From NCBI GenBank assembly GCA_002310235.1, contig DBYO01000047.1, positions 1 to 64,000 of the forward strand: 64,000 nucleotides of DNA, given 5' to 3'. Source of the DNA: Bacteroidales bacterium UBA1184 (lineage in GTDB: Bacteria; Bacteroidota; Bacteroidia; Bacteroidales; ML635J-15). Within the stretch, counting starts at the first letter, position 1; the number at the start of each line of letters is the position of its first letter. Made by a program: the position numbers and the translations under genes. Below are positions 53,279-61,037 of the stretch, piece after piece. The notes beneath the pieces are model-generated. The model made no database searches. It was not told the origin of the DNA and saw only the letters and a list, made by a program, of their open reading frames with translations.

Positions 53279-53482
53279 ATGGCAACAATTACATTTAGCT
53301 ACAATGCTCGGAACAAAACTGCTCAAGCGGTCATTAAATTCGTAGAGAGCCTTGGTATCTTCAAGGTGCTGAAAGATGATGAACCCAACGAGACTACTAT
53401 AAAGGCTATTGAAGAGGTAAAGCGAGGTCATACCTATAAGGCAAGCAACCTCAATGATATGTTAAACTACTTAAGAAACTGA
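53279..53482 (+). CDS. Antitoxin of a YafQ/RelE-type pair
   Basis: 67 residues. MATITFSYNARNKTAQAVIK suggests a beta strand then a helix, as in small ribbon-helix-helix-like antitoxins; the acidic, helical C-terminal half (EPNETTIKAIEEVKRGHTYK, then NDMLNYLRN) is where RelB-type antitoxins wrap the toxin. The toxin gene starts 3 nt after its stop. It has its own promoter and is likely autoregulated as an antitoxin-toxin complex. Confidence 0.8.
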   Translation: MATITFSYNARNKTAQAVIKFVESLGIFKVLKDDEPNETTIKAIEEVKRGHTYKASNLNDMLNYLRN

Positions 53483-53485
53483 TTA

Positions 53486-53758
53486 ATGTTCAGCCTTGAA
53501 TCATCAACTCAATTCAAGAAAGACTACAAAGCGCTTTCTGCTCCAGATGTAAATTTGTTGGAAACTGCTCTTGGAATACTTGCAGAAACTGGTACGTTAC
53601 CTTACGACCCTTACCTTACGCATCCGCTCAAAGGAAGATTCAAGGATAATATGGAGGCTCATATCAAACCAGATATGCTTCTAATATGGTATGAAAAAGT
53701 TGGCAATGTTATCAAACTAGTCCGTGTGGGTTCGCATTCCAAACTTTTCAAAAAATAA
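53486..53758 (+). CDS. YafQ-type mRNA interferase toxin (RelE superfamily)
   Basis: 90 residues. The YafQ pattern is clear: FKKDYKALS, LPYDPYLTHPLKGRFKDNME, AHIKPDMLLIWYEK, ending LVRVGSHSKLFKK, in which the late His of GSHSxLF matches the catalytic His of YafQ. Such toxins cut mRNA on the ribosome and stop translation until the antitoxin is restored. Intact length and both key regions suggest an active pair. No mobile-element genes are nearby. Confidence 0.88.
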   Translation: MFSLESSTQFKKDYKALSAPDVNLLETALGILAETGTLPYDPYLTHPLKGRFKDNMEAHIKPDMLLIWYEKVGNVIKLVRVGSHSKLFKK

Positions 53759-53793
53759 TCGAATATATCTAATTGCAACACCAATAAAAAATT

Positions 53794-53820
53794 GGCAGAG
53801 ACGGGCGTGCCTGCCTTTTT
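53794..53820 (+). terminator. Weak terminator after the toxin gene
   Basis: GGCAG (53794-53798) and CTGCC (53811-53815), then a run of Ts. Only a 5-bp stem with a large loop. Confidence 0.4.
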
Positions 53821-53953
53821 TCATAATGTTGAAAAATCTATGATGAAAAATACTATTGTATCCCTATGACAACGGAAACATCGATTTCGTTGCGCGGGGA
53901 TTAGAATTTTTTCAAACAATTATATTTGTAGTGCCTTTTTGTGGATATACGAA

Positions 53954-54424
53954 CTATTCACAAGTTATTTCTTCTTGATATTTAATTATATCAGCGTGCC
54001 TTACTATTAATTCGTATGTTCCTGCTTTTATGTTATCGATTGAATAGTTTACATCAACGGGACATACACAATTAGCAGCATACGAATTTTCTTTGAGATT
54101 CAAATCAATTGTTTGATTGTCAACTGTTAACTCTGAAAAAATGCTATCCATGGCGCAGTTAACACGAAAGTTTTCTATAGTTAACGACAGAATACCATTT
54201 TCATAATTTGTTGATACTATTGGCTCATACCCATCCCTTTGTCCAGAATGGCAACCTGTATATGACAATGTTGTATTGTGGGTTACTGGCTCACTTTGAG
54301 AGGGATTGTCAGTTGTTTGCGATGCAACTGCTGTAACTGTCGGACGACCTGTTGTGTCTTCCTTTTCGCATCCTACAAATGCTATCACGCCAAATATTCC
54401 TATCAATAATGCTAACTTTTTCAT
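53954..54424 (-). CDS. Putative lipoprotein of unknown function
   Basis: 156 residues. Signal MKKLALLIGIFGVIAFVGC with lipobox FVGC. A Ser/Thr-rich linker is followed by LSYTGCHSGQRDGYEPIVST and a beta-rich region with two more Cys (NCVCPVDV) and a C-terminal Cys-Glu. The plan resembles small secreted immunoglobulin-like lipoproteins of Bacteroidetes, but no family can be named. It is second in a two-gene transcript, overlapping the previous gene by 4 nt. Confidence 0.65.
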   Translation of the reverse strand: MKKLALLIGIFGVIAFVGCEKEDTTGRPTVTAVASQTTDNPSQSEPVTHNTTLSYTGCHSGQRDGYEPIVSTNYENGILSLTIENFRVNCAMDSIFSELTVDNQTIDLNLKENSYAANCVCPVDVNYSIDNIKAGTYELIVRHADIIKYQEEITCE

Positions 54425-54855
54425 TGCTGTATCCTTTCAAATAGTAAAGATTCATTTTCATCTATATCCAATCTCAATTGATTGGAAGCGGAAACATACG
54501 ATGTTACTTTTCCCAATTTGTCAACAAACTTTAGTCCGTCTTCTGTTTCACAAATTTCTGTCATTAATGAAATTTCAATCTTGACATTATGATTGGAAAC
54601 GTTATATTTACCTTCCATGTGATTCGATGAACTTACTCCATCCCACTTCCTATTATTCTTAAAATTAATGGTAAAACAATTTGTACTAAAGCAATTATAA
54701 TTTACTGGTGTAGATACTCCATTTTCTACAAAAGCAAAAAGTCTCCATGATGTGTTCGGAAGCGAAGGGCTTTCCGAGTTATGTTTTTCACACCCCATAA
54801 ATGTTATCATTCCCATTGCTGCAACGAGAAGTGATATAATAATTGTTCTTTTCAT
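54421..54855 (-). CDS. META/lipocalin-like lipoprotein
   Basis: 144 residues. Signal MKRTIIISLLVAAMGMITFM then GC (lipobox). The mature part starts LPNTSWRLFAFVENG, the opening of META (HslJ-like) or lipocalin-like domains, followed by FTINFKNNRKWDG, HMEGKYNVSNHNVKI and a closing LLFERIQQ strand. Role unknown. First gene of the transcript, with a -7 element at 54886-54893. Confidence 0.65.
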   Translation of the reverse strand: MKRTIIISLLVAAMGMITFMGCEKHNSESPSLPNTSWRLFAFVENGVSTPVNYNCFSTNCFTINFKNNRKWDGVSSSNHMEGKYNVSNHNVKIEISLMTEICETEDGLKFVDKLGKVTSYVSASNQLRLDIDENESLLFERIQQ

Positions 54856-55039
54856 AACTCAATAATTTTAAGTTGATTCACATTGCAAATATATAGATTA
54901 ATTTGTAAGTGAAATATATGTAAAAAAAAACATACGTAAATATTTTAAATTTAGATATATGTCGAAATTTTAAGCACAAAGTGACTCTTTTGGTGTTTTT
55001 GGGAAATAAAAAGCGTTTAGAATTGGCAACAAAAAGGGG

Positions 55040-55127
55040 CTAAAAGTCTAAAAGTCTAACAGGCTGACAGTCTAACAGTCTAGCAGGCTTGCAGTCTTAC
55101 GGTCTTACAGACGAACAGTCTTGCTGC
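55040..55127. repeat. Degenerate 8-nt-period tandem repeat array
   Basis: Eleven consecutive 8-nt units, each beginning with C: CTAAAAGT twice, CTAACAGG, CTGACAGT, CTAACAGT, CTAGCAGG, CTTGCAGT, CTTACGGT, CTTACAGA, CGAACAGT, CTTGCTGC. Consensus CTnACAGT. Shares units with the array at 37501-37616. Confidence 0.75.
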
Positions 55128-55169
55128 CTTATTTAGCCTTTATGCCTTTTACCCCACGTTAAACTTTGA

Positions 55170-55292
55170 ACCAGAACGGCGAAGCCCTCAACAAAGTTAA
55201 CCTTAGAAACGGCGCAGCCATTGAAACTTAGAAACGGCGAAGCCATTGAAACGTGCGTAGCACATCAAACGCCGCAGGCATTGAAACTTAGA
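55170..55292. repeat. Interspersed GGC-nnn-GCC-ATTGAAAC repeats
   Basis: Unit AACGGCGAAGCCATTGAAAC and near variants (GGCGCAGCC, GCCGCAGGC), each containing a mini-palindrome GGC-nnn-GCC, repeated about every 22 nt. Related units are at 2598-2664 and, inverted, at 14238-14273. Confidence 0.65.
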
Positions 55293-55301
55293 AACTATTC
55301 C

Positions 55302-56957
55302 CTACACTTCGCTGTCGTAGTCGATTCCCTGTTTCTTCAGAATCCTCTTTACATACATTGCAAAGAAGGCCAGGAATGCGAAGCACAGTACAGGAATCAC
55401 GTATGAATAATGTATTCCGAATCCTTCATTTGACGATAGAGTCTGCATATAATCTGCCAACTTGCCCTGGATAGGCGGAATTACAGCACCACCGAGAATC
55501 ATCATAACGAGGAACGCTGAACCTTGTGTCGTATATTTGCCAAGTCCTGCAAGTGCAAGGTTGAAAATCGACGACCACATGATTGAGCAGAACAAGCCGC
55601 CAGCCATAATTGTATAAACAGAAATCATTCCTTCGGTACAAATGCCAACGAGCATCATGCATACAGCAAGTACTGCGAAAATAAACAAGGTGCGTGCCGG
55701 TTTGTTCTTGGTGAAGTAGAATGCTGCAATCTGGATTGCTATAAGTGCAATGTATGGAAGCAGAGCAACAATGCTGTACTGCGAAATTGCATTTACGCCA
55801 AGCACTACGCCAAATGCCACCAGCGGAACAACTATTGTAAGAATCTTCTTTGTTGTAGATTTGAAGTCGAAGGCGGCAACGGCACCTGTCCAGCGTCCAA
55901 TCATAAGGCTGCCCCAGTACATCGAGATGAAAGGAGCTACCTCGTTGGCTGCGAATCCACCGAAGTCGGGCTTCTGCAGAAGTTCTCCGAAGTTACTTAC
56001 GGTTGAAACTTCAACGCCGACATAGACGAAGATTGCAAGCATACCAAACACAAGTTGCGGGTATTTCATTGCGCCCCAGCCTTCGGGTTTCTTCTTTGCC
56101 AGACCGTTGACCGAAAGCAATGTTACGAAAACAATCACCAGTGCAGCCATCAGGAATATCACGCGGAAAATTTCCACATTGTCCATGGTGGCGTAACTAT
56201 CGCGGTAGCTCATGAAAACAGGGATGAACATTGCCACGAGAAGAACTGTCATTATCGTGAGGGCGACAAGAGCCTTGCTTGTCTTTTCGGTCTTTTCGGT
56301 CGAGGTGTCGTTCGGCAACTTCTTCGAGAAGAAGAAAATTGCTGCTGCTATGAGGAACAAGACGCCAACGCCGGCATAAAGTATTTCGGCCTTGCTGATT
56401 TCGAGGTTAGCTATTTCCTCATCGCTTACGGCAGCGGTTGTTCCGAAAAGGAGCAATGCCACGATAATAGGGCCGATAGCTGTGCCGAACGAGTTGAGAC
56501 CGCCGCAAAGGTTAATTCGCGAAGCACCAGTAGCTGGCGGACCGAGAGTTATTGCAAAAGGATTTCCAGCCGTCTGTTGCAACGAGAATCCGAGTGCCAC
56601 GACAAACAGACCAATGAGCATTCCCATGAAGCTGTTTGCACCAACGGCTACTATCATTGCAGCCGCGCCCACCGCCGAAAACAATAGTCCGAACACTATG
56701 GATTTCTTGTAGCCGAACCGTGCGATGAAGTCGTTGCGTCTGACTACCGAGTAAGCGAAAAGTATCAGAGCTCCCACGTAGTATGCAAGGTAGAACGCAA
56801 AGTCGATTAGCTGGCTCTGGAATTGGTCGAGGTTAAAGTAATGCTTGCAGAAAGGAATAAAAATACTGTTTCCTGCTGCCATGAAGCCCCAGAAAAAGAA
56901 TACTATTATAAGTATCGACAGGGCACCGTAGTTGGTTTGTGATTTGTTGTCGGTCAT
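55302..56957 (-). CDS. Sugar MFS transporter, FucP-like
   Basis: 551 residues. FucP-type features: FFFWGFMAAGNSIFIPFCKH, FYLAYYVGAL, GFSLQQTAGNPFAI and FALYVGVEVS-like sequence (here IFVYVGVEVSTVSNFG). These belong to the fucose/glucose/galactose:H+ symporter group. It is about 110 residues longer than E. coli FucP (438); the extra part, between the two halves (about 205-310), contains two additional hydrophobic segments, so 14 spans are likely. The long form is, from memory, frequent in Bacteroidetes. Substrate probably a neutral hexose. Transcribed alone. Confidence 0.85.
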   Translation of the reverse strand: MTDNKSQTNYGALSILIIVFFFWGFMAAGNSIFIPFCKHYFNLDQFQSQLIDFAFYLAYYVGALILFAYSVVRRNDFIARFGYKKSIVFGLLFSAVGAAAMIVAVGANSFMGMLIGLFVVALGFSLQQTAGNPFAITLGPPATGASRINLCGGLNSFGTAIGPIIVALLLFGTTAAVSDEEIANLEISKAEILYAGVGVLFLIAAAIFFFSKKLPNDTSTEKTEKTSKALVALTIMTVLLVAMFIPVFMSYRDSYATMDNVEIFRVIFLMAALVIVFVTLLSVNGLAKKKPEGWGAMKYPQLVFGMLAIFVYVGVEVSTVSNFGELLQKPDFGGFAANEVAPFISMYWGSLMIGRWTGAVAAFDFKSTTKKILTIVVPLVAFGVVLGVNAISQYSIVALLPYIALIAIQIAAFYFTKNKPARTLFIFAVLAVCMMLVGICTEGMISVYTIMAGGLFCSIMWSSIFNLALAGLGKYTTQGSAFLVMMILGGAVIPPIQGKLADYMQTLSSNEGFGIHYSYVIPVLCFAFLAFFAMYVKRILKKQGIDYDSEV

Positions 56958-56973
56958 AAATTCAATTTTTTTG

Positions 56974-56981
56974 CAAAGTTA
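56974..56981 (-). promoter_or_regulatory. -7 element of the MFS gene
   Basis: Minus strand TAACTTTG, 16 nt before the ATG. A TTG lies 16 bp upstream, slightly close for a -33. Confidence 0.55.
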
Positions 56982-57185
56982 TGTTTTACAGTGACTGCAA
57001 AATTAAGAAATAAGATTTTTTTATAACAAATTGCGTTTGATTATTTTGTGTTTTTATGTTTTCCTTTTCAATGTGGACCAGATAATTTTTAAGAAAATTG
57101 TAAATAAATACTTTGTGTTCAAATGGATGCTTTTTTTGCCTATTGTCGAAAGATGATTTTAGGAGGATAATTCTGCTCAAACGAT

Positions 57186-57193
57186 TATTTTTG
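57186..57193 (+). promoter_or_regulatory. -7 element upstream of the ECF sigma gene
   Basis: TATTTTTG, about 60 nt before the sigma factor ATG. No clear -33. Confidence 0.45.
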
Positions 57194-57255
57194 CAATCAC
57201 AAAAAAATATGTACAAGCAGGCAACCGTTTTTAAATATCAACGTTTATTGGATGT

Positions 57256-57843
57256 ATGCGAAAGGAAAAGTTGGACATAAACAATGCCAACGATGCAATG
57301 AAAATCGTGGAAGGCTGTGTGAAGAATGATAGGCGATATCAGCAAGTTCTTTACACCCAAACATTTAAGAAAATGATTGGTGCATGCCTTCGATATTCGT
57401 CAGATTACGACGAGGCAATGGATTTCGTGCAGGACGGCTATGTTAAAGTGTTCGACAAGATAGGTAGCTATCAGCCTACAGGTTCTTTGGTATCGTGGAT
57501 AAAGCGCATCATTGTAAACAATGTGATAGACTCTTTGCGCCGGTCGTCGAAGCAGCAGTTTTCCGAAATTGATGAGGAACGTACCGATTATATTGACGAT
57601 AGCGACGAAGAACTGGAACGCATTGCACAAGACGACAAAAATGCTGCGCGATTAGTGGAGCTTCTACAAAAATTAAGTCCCGTGTACAGAACGGTATTCA
57701 ATATGTATGTGGTTGAGGAGCTTTCGCACAATGAGATTGCTAGCAGGTTAGGCATTTCGGTGGGAACATCGAAATCCAACCTTGCAAAAGCAAAAATGAG
57801 ATTGAAACAGATGTTTATAGATAAATACGGTGAAAATGAGTAA
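57256..57843 (+). CDS. ECF-type RNA polymerase sigma factor
   Basis: 195 residues. Region 2: YSSDYDEAMDFVQDGYVKVF, then GSLVSWIKRIIVNNVIDSLR for -10 recognition. Region 4: LSPVYRTVFNMYVVEELSHN followed by the helix-turn-helix EIASRLGISVGTSKSNLAKA. Region 3 is absent, as in ECF sigmas. An acidic linker (DERTDYIDDSDEELERIAQD) joins the two. The next gene overlaps by 8 nt and encodes a membrane protein with the layout expected of its anti-sigma factor or sensor, and a T9SS-type tail. SigP in Porphyromonas controls T9SS genes; this may be functionally similar, which is inference. Confidence 0.92.
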   Translation: MRKEKLDINNANDAMKIVEGCVKNDRRYQQVLYTQTFKKMIGACLRYSSDYDEAMDFVQDGYVKVFDKIGSYQPTGSLVSWIKRIIVNNVIDSLRRSSKQQFSEIDEERTDYIDDSDEELERIAQDDKNAARLVELLQKLSPVYRTVFNMYVVEELSHNEIASRLGISVGTSKSNLAKAKMRLKQMFIDKYGENE

Positions 57844-59077
57844 TTTAAAGAAGATATTATCCGAATACGAGGGTGAATTTAACCCCAACGGCTGGGCGCA
57901 GCTCGAAAAGCGTCTGCCAAAGCAGACCTTTATGCAAAGGTTTGGCAAATTTATTGTCGGTGGAGCTGCAGGTGCATTGGTTGTTGCTGGCGTACTTGTG
58001 GCTGTGCTGTGGATTAATGATGAAAAACCTTCAACAGATGACTCTATTGCAAAAACCGAAATTGCAAATGCTGTACTGGAAAGTACAGGCGATGAAAGTG
58101 CTGTTTCTGTTTCCGACCAGACCTCTATGCCAAATGCAGAAATTTCTGAACCTAAGCAAACCGCAACTGCTACCGAAGTCGCTAAGGCACAAAGCTCAGG
58201 AAATACCGAATCTAAGGTAGATGCTGAGCCTGCAAAACAGTCGGAACCAGCGGATAACAACGAAAAGCAAGAAGTTGCTTCCAATAGTCATGACAACCAG
58301 CCAAAGCAGACTCCTAAAACAATTTCGGAACCTGTGTTTTCTGTTTCATGCGACAAACGTTGTACGCCAGCAACGGCAAAGTTTGTTGCCGTTGGCGTAG
58401 AAGCCGACTGCGATGTAGTATGGGACTTTGGCAACGGAAAACAGGGCAATGGCAGTAATGCAACATGTGAATATCGCAAAAAGGGTATATATACTCCGAC
58501 TGCATCACTGTATCGTGGCGGAAAGTTGTTGAAAACGACAATTCTTAGTGCAATTACAATTGGCGAAACACCTATCGTTGATTTTTCGTGGAGATCAACC
58601 GACAATACCTATACATTTTATACTGGCAGAACTGTGGATCTGTCGTACAAGTGGGAAATCGACGGTAAGTCGTTTGCCGACAAGTCGGTTGATTATGAAT
58701 TTGTCCGCAGTGGCGACTATCCTATAAAATTGGTTTTGACCGACGGCGAATGTTCGGCGGAAGCAACCAAGTCGGTAAAGGTTGTCATTACGCATGTATT
58801 TTACGTTCCGAATGCCTTCACACCCGATACCGAGGGCGTAAATTCGACATTCGGACCTATTGGTGAGGATATGGATTTCAAGACATATAGTTTTGGTATA
58901 ACAAATTCGAGGGGAGATGTTGTGTTCACAACAACCGATCCGTCTGTTTTCTGGAATGGAAAGATAAACAATGTGGGAACTGCAGTGGAACCAGGTGTTT
59001 ACTACTGGATTATCAAAACTGTTGACAATTATGGCAACAGTCAGACGCGGAAAGGTACCGTAAACGTAATGAGGTAG
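57836..59077 (+). CDS. Membrane protein with PKD-like domain and T9SS type B-like tail, probable partner of the sigma factor
   Basis: 413 residues from ATG 57836, inside the sigma gene's last codons; a GTG two codons earlier is possible. Residues 1-38 (MSNLKKILSEYEGEFNPNGW, then AQLEKRLPK) look cytoplasmic. One span follows (about 43-62, GGAAGALVVAGVLVAVLWI), then a Glu/Ser/Gln-rich linker to about residue 160, two PKD-like domains (DVVWDFGNGK, and DLSYKWEIDG), then FYVPNAFTPDTEGVNSTFGP and YYWIIKTVDNYGNSQTRKGT, the gliding-motility C-terminal (type B) pattern. A T9SS-type tail on a protein with an uncleaved N-terminal anchor is unusual. It could report T9SS state to the sigma factor (inference). 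Confidence 0.85.
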   Translation: MSNLKKILSEYEGEFNPNGWAQLEKRLPKQTFMQRFGKFIVGGAAGALVVAGVLVAVLWINDEKPSTDDSIAKTEIANAVLESTGDESAVSVSDQTSMPNAEISEPKQTATATEVAKAQSSGNTESKVDAEPAKQSEPADNNEKQEVASNSHDNQPKQTPKTISEPVFSVSCDKRCTPATAKFVAVGVEADCDVVWDFGNGKQGNGSNATCEYRKKGIYTPTASLYRGGKLLKTTILSAITIGETPIVDFSWRSTDNTYTFYTGRTVDLSYKWEIDGKSFADKSVDYEFVRSGDYPIKLVLTDGECSAEATKSVKVVITHVFYVPNAFTPDTEGVNSTFGPIGEDMDFKTYSFGITNSRGDVVFTTTDPSVFWNGKINNVGTAVEPGVYYWIIKTVDNYGNSQTRKGTVNVMR

Positions 59078-59092
59078 AGTATTATGTTTTGA

Positions 59093-59130
59093 CAAAAGGT
59101 CGTCTGTGGAAATGGGCGGCCTTTTGTTTT
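59093..59130 (+). terminator. Intrinsic terminator of the sigma operon
   Basis: CAAAAGG (59093-59099) and CCTTTTG (59120-59126) with partly paired inner bases, followed by TTTT. Confidence 0.7.
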
Positions 59131-59193
59131 TTACTGATTATTGATTTTGTGACAATCAATCTAAAATCGTAAATCTAAAATCCAAAATTCCAT

Positions 59194-59201
59194 TATCTTT
59201 G
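59194..59201 (+). promoter_or_regulatory. -7 element of gltX
   Basis: TATCTTTG, 23 nt before the ATG; no strong -33. Confidence 0.6.
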
Positions 59202-59224
59202 CACCACTAAATTTTTAAAACATT

Positions 59225-60730
59225 ATGGTAAGAGTAAGATTTGCTCCAAGTCCCACGGGACCGCTTCATATCGGCGGCGTTAGAACCGCATTGTACAACT
59301 ATCTGTTTGCCCGCCACAACGGCGGACAAATGATTCTCCGAATCGAAGATACCGACCAGACCCGCTACGTCGAGGGTGCCGAGGAATACATTATGAATTC
59401 GCTCGAATGGTGCGGCATAAAATTCGACGAAGGTATCCGCGAAGGCGGAAAATACGGTCCGTACCGCCAGAGCGACCGCAAGGACATATATGCAAAATAC
59501 GCACAGACGCTTATAGACAACGGTAGCGTATATATGGCATTTGATACACCAGAGGAATTGAATGAACTTCGTGCTGCAGCCGAGAAGGAAGGCAAAACCT
59601 TCATCTACAACTTCTCAACACGCATGAACCTGCGCAACAGCCTTTCGCTGAGCAAGGAAGAAGTTGATGAATTGCTGAAAAACGGCACTCCATACGTTCT
59701 GCGGTTCAAGGTTCCGGAAAACCGCGTACTAGAAACCCACGATGAAATCCGTGGCGACATAACATTCAACACCAAGGAAATGGACGACAAGGTGCTGATG
59801 AAGACCGACGGTCTGCCCACCTACCACCTTGCAAACATTGTTGATGACCACCTGATGGAAATCACCCACGTAATCCGTGGCGAGGAATGGTTGCCATCGT
59901 TGCCGTTGCATATACTTTTGTACGAAGCATTTGGCTGGGAACATCCAAAGTTCGCACACTTGCCTCTGATTCTCAAGCCTAGCGGAAAGGGTAAGCTCAG
60001 CAAGCGTGATGGCGACCAGCTCGGTTTCCCTGTTTTTCCGATGCAGTTCAACAACAACGGCGAAATGTGCAAGGGCTACCGCGAAGACGGATATTTCCCA
60101 GAGGCATTCATCAATATGCTGGCACTTTTGGGCTGGAATCCTGGTACCGAGCAGGAAATATTCTCGATGGACGAACTTATAAAGGAATTCACCATCGAAC
60201 GCGTTGGCAAGAGCGGAAGCCGTTTCGACCCCGACAAGACAAAGTGGTTCAACCACCAGTACATAATGAAGAAATCGGCAGAGGAAGTTGCAGAACTTTT
60301 CCGTAAGGATTTGGATGCTCGCGGCATCGACTACTCGAACTTCGACATAGTACGCATTTGCGAACTTATGAAGGAACGTATTTCGTTCATTCACGAAATG
60401 TGGGACGAAACCCGCTTCTTCTTCGAAACACCGACCCAGTTCGACGAGAAGTTCAAGAAGAAAGCCTGCAAGGAAGACACTGCCGAGGTTCTCAAGGAAT
60501 TGGTTAACATTCTTGACAAGTGCCCCGATTTCAAGCCCGAAACGACCGAAGGTGCAGTAAAGGCATGGATTGAAGGCAACGAATGGGGATTTGGCAAGGT
60601 AATGTCGCCGTTCCGTCTGGCTATTGTCGGCGAAGGCAAGGGCCCGAGCGTATTCGACATGATTGAGGTTATCGGCAAGGACGAAACCTTGAAGAGAATA
60701 GGAAATTTAATCCAGGAACTGAAGGCTTAA
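59225..60730 (+). CDS. gltX: Glutamyl-tRNA synthetase
   Basis: 501 residues. HIGH motif in FAPSPTGPLHIGGVRTALYN (7-26) and KMSKS-like KLSKRDGDQLGFPVF (about 257-271). LRIEDTDQTR and the catalytic DGLPTYHLANIVDDHLM are family signatures, and the anticodon-binding C-terminal domain is complete. It charges tRNA-Glu; since GlnRS is present it should be discriminating. Transcribed alone. Confidence 0.97.
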   Translation: MVRVRFAPSPTGPLHIGGVRTALYNYLFARHNGGQMILRIEDTDQTRYVEGAEEYIMNSLEWCGIKFDEGIREGGKYGPYRQSDRKDIYAKYAQTLIDNGSVYMAFDTPEELNELRAAAEKEGKTFIYNFSTRMNLRNSLSLSKEEVDELLKNGTPYVLRFKVPENRVLETHDEIRGDITFNTKEMDDKVLMKTDGLPTYHLANIVDDHLMEITHVIRGEEWLPSLPLHILLYEAFGWEHPKFAHLPLILKPSGKGKLSKRDGDQLGFPVFPMQFNNNGEMCKGYREDGYFPEAFINMLALLGWNPGTEQEIFSMDELIKEFTIERVGKSGSRFDPDKTKWFNHQYIMKKSAEEVAELFRKDLDARGIDYSNFDIVRICELMKERISFIHEMWDETRFFFETPTQFDEKFKKKACKEDTAEVLKELVNILDKCPDFKPETTEGAVKAWIEGNEWGFGKVMSPFRLAIVGEGKGPSVFDMIEVIGKDETLKRIGNLIQELKA

Positions 60731-61037
60731 TTGTTTATATACAAGTGATTTAGCTGTCATAAGACAGAAATTCTCAATATACAAGAGGCAGATGTACAAT
60801 ATATCCGCCTCTTGTGCGTTATTATGATATACGAAACGTATTAATTTTAATTTTTTAACCTTTGAAATTTATTAAGAATAATTTTTTATTTTTGTTGCCG
60901 ATATGATGATGGAATAGAGTTGTTGATATAATATGTTTAATCATTCTGGAGAATGCTCTGCGCTTTGGAGAGAAAAGGAAAGACAGGCAAGTTTGATTTT
61001 TATTCGTATAACATTTAAATTTTTGGAGATTAGTTTT
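60731..61037. other. Intergenic region with a hairpin and a promoter
   Basis: ACAAGAGGC (60781-60789) pairs with GCCTCTTGT (60807-60815); no U-tract follows, so its role as a gltX terminator is uncertain. TATTTTTG at 60887-60894 with TTG at 60862-60864 is a plausible promoter of the next gene. The open frame upstream of ATG 61038 has no signal of being translated. Confidence 0.6.

Larger units (their letters stand above)
54856..55301. other. Intergenic region of AT-rich sequence and two repeat families
   Basis: No gene. It holds a -7 element (minus strand TATATTTG, 54893-54886) for the lipoprotein pair, AT-rich sequence to 55020, an 8-nt-period array (55040-55127) and a run of GGC-nnn-GCC-ATTGAAAC type units (55170-55292). 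Confidence 0.7.

Noticed and set aside
55040..55292. CRISPR array or attenuator
   Set aside because: Two different short-unit repeat families without regular repeat-spacer structure or a U-tract hairpin.
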